Shown here: positions 1 to 6,921 of the stretch, piece by piece
Numbering within the stretch: the first letter of the stretch is position 1
Layout of the letters: each line of letters opens with the position of its first letter
Assembly (NCBI GenBank): GCA_045590935.1
Contig: JAZNSA010000010.1
Coordinates: 1 to 14,294, forward strand
Origin: CAKSHP01 sp045590935
Lineage (GTDB): Bacteria; Bacillota; Clostridia; UBA1381; UMGS1253
Length of the DNA stretch: 14,294 nt
Reading direction: 5' to 3'
Made by a program: the position numbers and the translations under genes
The notes under the pieces: generated by a model
What the model was told of the DNA's origin: nothing
The model's input: only the letters and a program-made list of their open reading frames with translations
The model's database searches: none

Positions 1-2077
1 CTGTGATCTCATTGATACAGTCGTAGATCACGCGGTAGGTTCTGATCTCAACGTTCTGTCTCTCGGCGCTGTCAAGTGCCGCTCTGTCGGGACGAACGTT
101 AAATCCAACGATGATCGCATTGGAAGCCGCCGCAAGCATAACGTCGTTCTCACGGATAGCTCCTGCTGCCGCATGGATAACGCGAACGCGTACCTCCTCG
201 TTAGTAAGCTTTTCAAGCGACTGCTTAACTGCCTCGGCAGAGCCGCCGACGTCAGCCTTAACGATAATGTTAAGCTCTTTCATCTGTCCATCACTAATCC
301 TGTCAAACAAGTTATCCAAAGAAACAACTGTTCTCGCTTTGAACATTTCTTCCTTTTGCTTGAACTTTCTTGCTTCAACAACGTTTTTAGCTCTTCTCTC
401 ATCGTCAACAACATAAAACGTATCTCCGCCGTCAGGCGTTTCGCTAAGACCTAAAATCTCAACAGGAACAGACGGACCTGCCGCCTTAACAGACTTTCCT
501 CTTTCGTCTGTCATCGCACGCACCTTACCAACGCTTGTTCCCGCGACAATTATATCACCCGAACGAAGAGTTCCGTTTTGAACAAGAACAGTAGCAATAG
601 GTCCCTTCGCTCTGTCCAATCTTGCCTCAATAACAGTTCCCATAGCATGACGATTTGGATTTGCCTTAAGCTCTTTCATATCAGCCGTTAATATAACCAT
701 TTCCAAAAGCTCTTCTATATTCAATCTCTGCTTAGCGGAAACATTAACAAAAATTGTTTCTCCTCCCCACTCCTCAGGAACAAGACCATATTCTGTTATT
801 TCCTGCTTTATCTTTTCAGGATTAGCGCCCTCTTTATCAATCTTATTAACTGCAACAATTACGCTTACTCCCGCAGCCTTTGCATGGTTTATAGACTCAA
901 CCGTCTGCGGCATTATTCCATCGTCAGCCGCAACAACCAAAATTGCTATATCCGTAACCTGAGCGCCTCTCGCTCTCATCGCAGTAAACGCTTCATGTCC
1001 CGGAGTATCTAAAAATGTTATTCCACGTCCGTTTATATTAACTCTGTACGCACCAATATGCTGTGTTATTCCGCCTGCTTCACCCAAAGCGACATGAGAC
1101 TCACGAATTGCATCCAAAAGCGAGGTCTTACCATGGTCAACGTGTCCCATAACTACAACAACAGGCGAACGCTCCTTCAAATCTTCTGCCTTATCCTCTT
1201 TTTCATATTCCTTAAGCAAAATATCTTCATCGGATAACACAATTTCTTTTTCAACCTTAGCACCCATTTCTTCTGCCACCAAAGAAGCAGTGTCAAAGTC
1301 TATAACCATACTAACAGAAGCCATAACGCCCAAAATCATAAGCTTTTTAATAACCTCTGCGGCAGGCTTTTTAAGCCTTGATGAAAGCTCTCCAACGGAA
1401 ATTTCATCCGGAATACTAACCTTTAAAATTTGAGGCTTCGGCTTTTCCTGCTTAACCGGAGGGGTAAACTTATTTTGCGCAAACTTATTATCACGCTGCC
1501 TTTGCGCCGCCTTTTTAATCTTTTGCTTTTTAACAGCATTATCTACATTAATATGCTCAGGAACAAGCTCCTCCATACGCTCATTATCAAGCTTCGACAA
1601 ATCAACAACCGTCTGCCTTGTATCAATATGGCGCATCTTTCTTTGAATAGGCTCGTCTTTTTCAACTTCATATTTTTCTTCCGTTTTTTCAGCTTTTTCT
1701 GCCTTTACAGGGTTTTCAACATTTTCCGATTTTTTACCCTTCTCATCCTTCTTTTCCAAAGCAGGCTTCTTAGCAGTTTTTTCAACAACTTCCTTCTTTT
1801 CAGCTTTTTTAATTGCTTCAGCCTTTTCTTCTTCAACCGTTTCCTTTTTAGGCTCTTCTGCCTTTTTCAAGCCTTCAAAAACAGACATATCAACATTGCC
1901 TTCTTCAAAGGCATACAGCTTTGTGTAATGTTCAAAAATAATGCTAAGCTGTTCCTCTGTTAAAACAGCCGCATGGTTTTTCAGCACAACACCCTTCTCT
2001 GCAAACAAATTAATAATGTCCGCACTTTTAAGTTTCAAATTTTTTGCAACTTCATGCACTTTAATTTTTTGTATCAT
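1..2077 (-). CDS. infB: Translation initiation factor IF-2 (3' end cut by window edge)
   Basis: IF-2 is the GTPase that places initiator tRNA on the 30S subunit and promotes subunit joining. The window holds 692 codons from the ATG at 2077. Residues 1-55 form the N-terminal IF2N-type helical domain, beginning MIQKIKVHEVAKNL. A Lys/Glu/Ala-rich low-complexity linker follows to about residue 210. The GTPase domain shows G1 GHVDHGKT at 311-318, G3 DTPGH at 357-361 and G4 NKID at 411-414. Domain II and most of domain III (VKADVGGSAEAVKQSL) come next. The C-terminal fMet-tRNA-binding domain lies beyond the edge. The start has GGAGG 6 nt upstream. It is the last visible gene of the rimP operon, 57 nt after ylxQ, with a small hairpin just before its ribosome site. 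The final stretch (positions 61-240) is about 55% GC by hand count, higher than the rest of the gene. Confidence 0.97.
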   Translation of the reverse strand, partial: MIQKIKVHEVAKNLKLKSADIINLFAEKGVVLKNHAAVLTEEQLSIIFEHYTKLYAFEEGNVDMSVFEGLKKAEEPKKETVEEEKAEAIKKAEKKEVVEKTAKKPALEKKDEKGKKSENVENPVKAEKAEKTEEKYEVEKDEPIQRKMRHIDTRQTVVDLSKLDNERMEELVPEHINVDNAVKKQKIKKAAQRQRDNKFAQNKFTPPVKQEKPKPQILKVSIPDEISVGELSSRLKKPAAEVIKKLMILGVMASVSMVIDFDTASLVAEEMGAKVEKEIVLSDEDILLKEYEKEDKAEDLKERSPVVVVMGHVDHGKTSLLDAIRESHVALGEAGGITQHIGAYRVNINGRGITFLDTPGHEAFTAMRARGAQVTDIAILVVAADDGIMPQTVESINHAKAAGVSVIVAVNKIDKEGANPEKIKQEITEYGLVPEEWGGETIFVNVSAKQRLNIEELLEMVILTADMKELKANPNRHAMGTVIEARLDRAKGPIATVLVQNGTLRSGDIIVAGTSVGKVRAMTDERGKSVKAAGPSVPVEILGLSETPDGGDTFYVVDDERRAKNVVEARKFKQKEEMFKARTVVSLDNLFDRISDGQMKELNIIVKADVGGSAEAVKQSLEKLTNEEVRVRVIHAAAGAIRENDVMLAAASNAIIVGFNVRPDRAALDSAERQNVEIRTYRVIYDCINEIT

Positions 2078-2092
2078 ATATGACCTCCATTC

Positions 2093-2114
2093 CGTCGGTG
2101 GTGGCTATCCGACG
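2093..2114 (-). promoter_or_regulatory. Small hairpin immediately upstream of the infB ribosome binding site
   Basis: The arms CGTCGG (2093-2098) and CCGACG (2109-2114) form a perfect 6-bp GC-rich stem with a 10-nt loop, in the 57-nt gap between ylxQ and infB. The stem ends 4 nt before the infB Shine-Dalgarno sequence (CCTCC on the plus strand, 2084-2088). There is no following U-tract, so it is not a terminator. It may modulate infB translation or protect a processing site. The structure is seen; the role is inferred. Confidence 0.4.
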
Positions 2115-2134
2115 CCTTTTTCTTGATTATTTAC

Positions 2135-2455
2135 TCAATGCACATCTTTTTTTAATTTTTCTCTTGCAGCCTCTATTCCTTTTGCAAAATTCTCATCACA
2201 CACAGCAACCGAAGAAACATTTTCCTTTCCGCAAAACCTTGCAAGACTATCTTTATTTGCATATTCAAAGCAATTAATATCATAGTACTTGCAAGCATCA
2301 AAAATTTTCTTCTTTGTGTTTTTTGAGGCATCCTCTGCAACAATAACTAACGCTGCCCGCCCGCTTTTTATGGCACGTTCTGCTAAAAAACTGCCAACCT
2401 CAAGCTTTCCCGCTTTTCTTGAAAGCGTAACAAACCACAATAACGAATCTCTCAT
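2135..2455 (-). CDS. ylxQ: L7Ae-family ribosomal/K-turn RNA-binding protein YlxQ
   Basis: This 106-aa protein belongs to the L7Ae/L30e fold family of small proteins that bind kink-turn RNA and associate with ribosomes. The N-terminal segment LLWFVTLSRKAGKLEVG and the following segment ALVIVAEDASKNTKKKI are the usual family signatures. Size and position, between ylxR and infB, match Firmicutes YlxQ. Its ATG overlaps the ylxR stop by one base (TAATG), which implies translational coupling. The exact cellular role of YlxQ is not well established. Identification is from sequence pattern plus synteny. Confidence 0.93.
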   Translation of the reverse strand: MRDSLLWFVTLSRKAGKLEVGSFLAERAIKSGRAALVIVAEDASKNTKKKIFDACKYYDINCFEYANKDSLARFCGKENVSSVAVCDENFAKGIEAAREKLKKDVH

Positions 2456-2721
2456 TATTTAACCTCATCTTGCACTAAACAACTCTCAAGCTCATCGTAT
2501 ATTGCAAAGTCAATCCTTGTTTTAAAGCTTCGCTCAAACGCTTTTTTCGCTCTTGCTGCTTGTATGCATTTAATATCCTTACATATATATGCGCCTCTGC
2601 CATCCGCTTTCTTAGAATAGTCTATTAAAAATTTTTCTTCATTATTCTTAACAACTCTTATAAACAAATCCTTATCGCCTTTTTTTCGACAAACCGCACA
2701 CATTCTTATAGGTTTATTCAT
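2455..2721 (-). CDS. ylxR: YlxR family RNA-binding protein
   Basis: This 88-aa protein is of the YlxR (DUF448) family. It shows the family core: MCAVCRKK near residues 7-14, then GRGAYIC and a basic helix with AKKAFERSF. The cysteines at the start (CAVC) and in YICKDIKC are typical. Members sit between nusA and infB and are thought to bind nucleic acid; some have been linked to transcription regulation or to RNase P. I chose the ATG at 2721, which has GAGG 9 nt upstream, over the in-frame TTG at 2736, which overlaps that ribosome site. The start lies 16 nt after the nusA stop. Confidence 0.92.
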   Translation of the reverse strand: MNKPIRMCAVCRKKGDKDLFIRVVKNNEEKFLIDYSKKADGRGAYICKDIKCIQAARAKKAFERSFKTRIDFAIYDELESCLVQDEVK

Positions 2722-2737
2722 AATAAAAAACCTCAAC

Positions 2738-3823
2738 TTAAATCAATTCAGACATTTGAGTTCCATTTTCACTTTTTATATCAATTTTCCAGCCTGTAAG
2801 CTTAGCGGCAAGCCTTGCATTCTGACCTGACTTACCAATCGCCAAAGAAAGCTGATTATCTGGAACAATAACCTTTGCAAACTTGTTTTCCTCATCAACC
2901 TCAACGCTTGTTACTTCTGACGGACTAAGACTTGCTGCAATATACTCTGCAGGGTCGGCGCTCCATTTAACAATGTCGATTTTCTCTCCGCCGATTTCAT
3001 CGCTTACTATCTGCACACGCTTTCCTTGAGCACCAATACAAGCACCCTGAGCATCAACATTCTCATCATGTGAAAATACGCTGATTTTCGTTCTTGAACC
3101 TGCCTCACGACAAATTCCTTTTATTTCAACTATTCCCTGAGCAATTTCAGGAACTTCATTTTCAAACAAACATTTAACAAGCCCCGCATGAACTCTTGAA
3201 ACAAGAATTGAAATACCCTTTGCTCCGCTCACTACCTTTAAAACATAAACCTTAAGCCTGTCATGGAAAGAATATGTCTCGCCCGGAGCCTGCTCAGACT
3301 GCATCAAAAGAGCCTCTGTGTTTCCGATTTCCAAAAACACCTTTCCTTTCTCAATTCTACGAACTATTCCTGTTATAATATCATTTTCCTTGTCAGCATA
3401 CTCGCTTAAAATGTTCTCTCTTTCAGCTTCTCTTATACGCTGAGTTACAACCTGCTTTGCAGTCTGAGCCGCAATTCTTCCAAAGTTTGCAGGAGTTACT
3501 TCAACATTTACAATATCACCCACAGCATAGTTGCCATAGACCTTCTTTGCTTCGCTAAGCGAAATTTGAAGCATCTCATTTTCAACCTCTTCAACAACCT
3601 CTTTGCAGGAATAAACCTTGATATCACCCGTTTCTCTGTTGATATCAACCAACACATTTTGAGCTGACGCAAAATTTCTTTTGTAAGCAGAAATAAGAGC
3701 CGCTTCAAGCGTATCAAACAAAACCTCCTTCGGAATTCTCTTTTCTGCGCAAAGCGCTTCTAAAGCTAAAATTAATTCCTGACTGTCAAAAACAGGGCCT
3801 TTCTTTTTTGAAACTTTTTTCAT
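2738..3823 (-). CDS. nusA: Transcription termination/antitermination factor NusA
   Basis: NusA binds RNA polymerase and nascent RNA and controls pausing, termination and antitermination. The 361-aa protein has the RNAP-binding N-terminal domain (about 1-125), an S1 domain (about 145-205, including GIVRRIEKGKVFLEIG), and two KH domains. The KH GxxG-type loops are GACIGAQGKR at about 261-269 and AIGKSGQN at about 328-335. It ends soon after KH2 without the acidic C-terminal repeats of E. coli NusA, as is normal in Firmicutes. I chose the ATG at 3823: GGAGGG lies 10 nt upstream, while the in-frame TTG at 3841 would overlap that site. It is the second gene of the operon, 66 nt after rimP. Confidence 0.97.
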   Translation of the reverse strand: MKKVSKKKGPVFDSQELILALEALCAEKRIPKEVLFDTLEAALISAYKRNFASAQNVLVDINRETGDIKVYSCKEVVEEVENEMLQISLSEAKKVYGNYAVGDIVNVEVTPANFGRIAAQTAKQVVTQRIREAERENILSEYADKENDIITGIVRRIEKGKVFLEIGNTEALLMQSEQAPGETYSFHDRLKVYVLKVVSGAKGISILVSRVHAGLVKCLFENEVPEIAQGIVEIKGICREAGSRTKISVFSHDENVDAQGACIGAQGKRVQIVSDEIGGEKIDIVKWSADPAEYIAASLSPSEVTSVEVDEENKFAKVIVPDNQLSLAIGKSGQNARLAAKLTGWKIDIKSENGTQMSELI

Positions 3824-3889
3824 TTTTCTTAAACCCTCCAATACCTTATTATTAATATACTTTTATATTTCTTATATTCAAATGCAAAA

Positions 3890-4348
3890 TTAAAACTTAA
3901 CGGCTAATTTAATATAAGCCGCATCGCTTTTTTTTACATTATATTCCTTATTTCCTACAACTATCTTCGCAATAGGAGCGACGTATTCTTCAAGCACACC
4001 GCAAAACTCCTTAACCCCGTCAATCGGAGCATAAAGCTTTACGTCGACCTCGCTGCCTAAAAACCTTAAAAAATCCTTATCTCTTTTAAGGGCTCTGTCT
4101 ATACCTGGGGAACAAACCTCAAGATAATATGCTTCCCTTATAGGGTCTGACTTATCAAGCTCTTCCGAAAGACTTCTTGACACAGCCTCACAATCATCAA
4201 TCGAAATATATCCATCGTCTCTGTCAATATAAACTCTCAAAAAATAATCGCTTCCCTCTTTTTTATACTCAACTTCAACAATCTCAAAGCCAAGTGGCGT
4301 TGCAATCTTTTCTGCAATATCAAAAACAATCTGTTCCGTTTTGGACAC
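3890..4348 (-). CDS. rimP: Ribosome maturation factor RimP
   Basis: RimP is needed for late maturation of the 30S subunit. The 152-aa protein has the N-terminal alpha/beta domain (FEIVEVEYKKEGSDYFLRVYID, about 21-42) and the family motif VCSPGIDRAL at 78-87, corresponding to the common SSPG-DRPL motif. A C-terminal SH3-like barrel follows, ending in YIKLAVKF. The start codon is GTG at 4348, preceded by AGGTGA at 4355-4360. It is the first gene of the nusA-infB operon, transcribed from the consensus promoter at 4458-4486 through a structured leader. Confidence 0.96.
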   Translation of the reverse strand: MSKTEQIVFDIAEKIATPLGFEIVEVEYKKEGSDYFLRVYIDRDDGYISIDDCEAVSRSLSEELDKSDPIREAYYLEVCSPGIDRALKRDKDFLRFLGSEVDVKLYAPIDGVKEFCGVLEEYVAPIAKIVVGNKEYNVKKSDAAYIKLAVKF

Positions 4349-4369
4349 TTTTACTCACCTCGCATTTTT

Positions 4370-4432
4370 ATGTCATAAACAACTATTTTAATGTCATAAA
4401 CAACATTAAAGAGTGGGCTCGCACCCACTCTT
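4370..4432 (-). promoter_or_regulatory. Structured rimP leader: GC-rich hairpin, AU hairpin and 14-nt direct repeat
   Basis: A 9-bp hairpin (arms 4409-4417 and 4424-4432, core GAGTGGG/CCCACTC, 6-nt loop) lies in the 5' leader of the rimP operon. Directly after it in the transcript is an 8-bp AU-rich stem (4387-4394 with 4403-4410), which shares two bases with the first. A 14-nt direct repeat, ATGTCATAAACAAC on the plus strand, occurs at 4370-4383 and 4391-4404 (21-nt period); one copy lies in the AU hairpin. Only three U residues follow the GC stem, so it is not a classical terminator. Similar GAGTGGG-type hairpins before rimP in other Firmicutes are my recollection, not checked. The likely role is a leader that tunes operon expression. 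Confidence 0.6.
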
Positions 4433-4457
4433 CATACTAAATATTTAATCCATATAT

Positions 4458-4486
4458 ATTATAACACAAACGTTTTAAAAGTGCAA
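4458..4486 (-). promoter_or_regulatory. Sigma-A promoter of the rimP-nusA-infB operon
   Basis: On the minus strand, a -35 TTGCAC (4481-4486) and a perfect -10 TATAAT (4458-4463) are separated by 17 nt. Transcription would start near 4451, giving a leader of about 100 nt before rimP that contains the hairpins at 4370-4432. Confidence 0.85.
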
Positions 4487-4670
4487 CTACTTTTTTAAAT
4501 TTTTAGCACATTTCATTCTTTTTTTTTATTTTTTTTAAAATATTAGTGCATTTTTTCAAAAAGTATGATAAAATGTATGTATAGTTAAAAAATTTTTATC
4601 AAATTTCATCATTTTGTAATAATTATATGATAGAATTATATTTGAATAAATGCAGACAAGGAGAAAAGAT
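4487..4670. other. AT-rich divergent intergenic region upstream of the PBP gene
   Basis: Together with the rimP leader this fills the 322 nt between the divergent rimP and PBP genes. It is very AT-rich, with long T-runs at 4519-4536. A plausible but weak plus-strand -10 (TATGAT) is at 4626-4631, with a poor -35 (TTTCAT, 4604-4609, 16-nt spacer). A second TATGAT is at 4564-4569. No gene or RNA is evident. The PBP ribosome site AAGGAG is at 4658-4663. Confidence 0.5.
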
Positions 4671-6878
4671 ATGAAAAAAGATAAGTTCTTTGCAAAAATA
4701 TTTTTTACAACGCTTTTGCTTGGCGCTGTCGTTGGCTTTGGTTTTGTTTCGTGCACATTTTTAGGAATGACAACATTTGATACGGACTTTGATATTGATG
4801 CGTTTAATTTAGCATATACAACAACCATTGTCAGTGTTGATGAAAACGGTGAGGAAAAAGTTATTGAAAAAATATACGATGAAAACAGGCAATGGGTTGA
4901 TTATGAAAATATTCCCCAATCCTTGAAGGATGCCGTTGTTTGTATCGAGGACGAGCGTTTTTACTATCATAACGGCGTTGACTTTATCGGAACAACAAAA
5001 GCCGTTGCAAATTTTGTGGCAGGAAAGAAAGACGCTCCCGGCGGAAGTACAATAACTCAGCAGCTTGTTAAAAATCTGACCGATGACAGAGAAAAGGCAT
5101 GGCAAAGAAAGGTTACTGAAATCCTTCGTGCTATGAATGTTGAAAACAAATCTTCAAAGGAAGACATTCTTGAAATGTACCTTAATACTGTTTATTTTGG
5201 CAATGGCTCTTATGGTGTTAAATCTGCCGCTAAAACGTATTTTGACAAGCTTCCTATAGATTTAACGCCGCTTGAATGTGCCTCAATTGCAGGACTTACG
5301 CAGAGTCCTGAAAGATATAATCCTTTCAAGGAAGAATGCAAGGATGCGTTTACGCAAAGGCGAAATGCTGTTTTGGACAAAATGCTTGAATTTGAGAAAA
5401 TATCTCAAGCTGAGTATGATGAATATATTTCATCAGAAACGCCTTTCATCTCAAATCCTCAAAAGGACGGCGGCGGAGCTGACGGAAGCTCATATTTCAT
5501 TCAAAAGCTTTTAGAAGATGCTAAATACGATTTGCAACAAAAATATAAAATGTCCCGTTCAGAGGCAGAAGATTACTTAAGAACAGGCGGTCTTAAAATA
5601 TATGCAACAATGGATGAAAATGTTCAAAAATCCATTGATGCCGTCTATAAGGCGAGAAAAGCAGATTCTCCAAATGACCCTCAGTCGGCAATAGTAATTC
5701 TAGACCCGTATACAGGCGGAATAAAAGGTATGGCGGGCGGATTTGGAACAAGCGCATCAATAACAAGAAACAGAGTGTATGACGACCCACGTCAGCCTGG
5801 CTCAGCAATAAAACCTATAGCAGTTTATGCGCCCGCAATTGAAATGGGAATTTTAACTCCTACAACAATTGTTGACGACTCACCATATAAGGTTTCAAAC
5901 AGCTTGACAATTAAAAACTACGACGGAACATATAGCGGTAAAATTACTGCAAGATATGCTCTCCAAAGGTCAAAAAACCCAACTGCGGTAAGAATACTTG
6001 ATGAGCTTGGATTAAGTACTTCATACAATTTCTTGCAAAAGAATTTAGGTATAACAACGCTGGACGAGAGAGATAAAGGACTTTCTCCGCTTGCGCTCGG
6101 CGGCTTAACGTACGGCTTAAGAGTTGATGAGATAACTGCTGCCTATGCCCCATTCGTAAACGGCGGAACATATTATACTCCTCACACATATACTCACATC
6201 GTTGATGCTTCAGGTGCCGTTATACTTGATAACAGAACCGACGGTCAGCGTGCAATGGATGAAACAACAGCATATATTATGAACTCGCTTCTTCAAAGCG
6301 TTGTAAATTCGCCAAACGGAACAGCCTACGGAACGCGAGCAAAGGTAAGCGGCGTTGAAACAGGCGGAAAAACGGGTACAACGGATGACGATGCAGACAG
6401 ATGGTTTGTTGGTATAACGCCAAAATATGTTGGTGCAGTTTGGTATGGTTATGACGATAGACGAACAGTTTACGCAGGAGGTAATCCTTCTGTTCAGCTT
6501 TGGGGTTCTGTAATGGAAAAAGTATATAGCCACGAGGATTCGGCTGAAAAATCAAGAAAATTTTTCGACGGAAAATCTGCAAGCGGAATAAAAGAGGTTT
6601 GGATTTGTGCCGCAAGCGGTATGCTCCCTGGTGAAGAATGTCCGAAAACAAAAGCAAACTACGCCGATAATGCCCTTCCTGTTTCACTATGTATTATGCA
6701 TACATCTGCCCCTGATGAAACTGAGGAGGGAACAGACGAAAACGGCTTGCCCGTCGAGGATGAATCGGGCGATGAAACAGCGTCTGCCTCAGGAGGCACA
6801 CCTTCACCGTCGCCAACAGGCAGTAATTCATCTGCAAATCCACCGTCGCCATCGACTGAGCCGTCAGCTCAAAACTAA
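4671..6878 (+). CDS. Class A penicillin-binding protein (glycosyltransferase + transpeptidase, PBP1A type)
   Basis: A bifunctional enzyme that polymerises lipid II into glycan strands and cross-links the stem peptides outside the membrane. The 735-aa protein begins with a short cytoplasmic tail and one membrane anchor (about 7-32). The GT51 domain shows EDERFY with the catalytic Glu near residue 93, GGSTITQQLVKN at 124-135, and a YLNTVYFGNGSYG block. The transpeptidase domain has the three active-site motifs: SAIK (nucleophile Ser378), SKN (434-436) and KTGT (567-570). A two-cysteine segment, CAASGMLPGEECPKT, precedes a low-complexity Ser/Pro/Thr-rich tail from about 680, probably extracellular. 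ATG 4671 is chosen because AAGGAG lies 7 nt upstream; an in-frame ATG at 4650 lacks a ribosome site. It is the first gene of a run with the 593-aa membrane protein, radA and the DUF1292 gene. Confidence 0.95.
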   Translation: MKKDKFFAKIFFTTLLLGAVVGFGFVSCTFLGMTTFDTDFDIDAFNLAYTTTIVSVDENGEEKVIEKIYDENRQWVDYENIPQSLKDAVVCIEDERFYYHNGVDFIGTTKAVANFVAGKKDAPGGSTITQQLVKNLTDDREKAWQRKVTEILRAMNVENKSSKEDILEMYLNTVYFGNGSYGVKSAAKTYFDKLPIDLTPLECASIAGLTQSPERYNPFKEECKDAFTQRRNAVLDKMLEFEKISQAEYDEYISSETPFISNPQKDGGGADGSSYFIQKLLEDAKYDLQQKYKMSRSEAEDYLRTGGLKIYATMDENVQKSIDAVYKARKADSPNDPQSAIVILDPYTGGIKGMAGGFGTSASITRNRVYDDPRQPGSAIKPIAVYAPAIEMGILTPTTIVDDSPYKVSNSLTIKNYDGTYSGKITARYALQRSKNPTAVRILDELGLSTSYNFLQKNLGITTLDERDKGLSPLALGGLTYGLRVDEITAAYAPFVNGGTYYTPHTYTHIVDASGAVILDNRTDGQRAMDETTAYIMNSLLQSVVNSPNGTAYGTRAKVSGVETGGKTGTTDDDADRWFVGITPKYVGAVWYGYDDRRTVYAGGNPSVQLWGSVMEKVYSHEDSAEKSRKFFDGKSASGIKEVWICAASGMLPGEECPKTKANYADNALPVSLCIMHTSAPDETEEGTDENGLPVEDESGDETASASGGTPSPSPTGSNSSANPPSPSTEPSAQN

Positions 6879-6921
6879 TGTATTATAATTATGTAACACA
6901 AAGATATCGGAGGAATTAAAA

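Noticed and set aside
1430..1963. Plus-strand open frame of 177 codons, rich in Phe/Leu/Arg
   Set aside because: It is antisense to the Lys/Glu-rich linker of infB; the composition is a direct mirror of that low-complexity region and there is no ribosome site.
4650..4670. Upstream in-frame ATG for the PBP gene
   Set aside because: It has no ribosome site, whereas the ATG at 4671 has AAGGAG 7 nt before it; the extra seven residues would overlap that site.
6277..6687. Minus-strand open frame of 136 codons
   Set aside because: It lies entirely antisense to the conserved transpeptidase domain and C-terminal part of the PBP, has no ribosome site, and has no recognisable motif.
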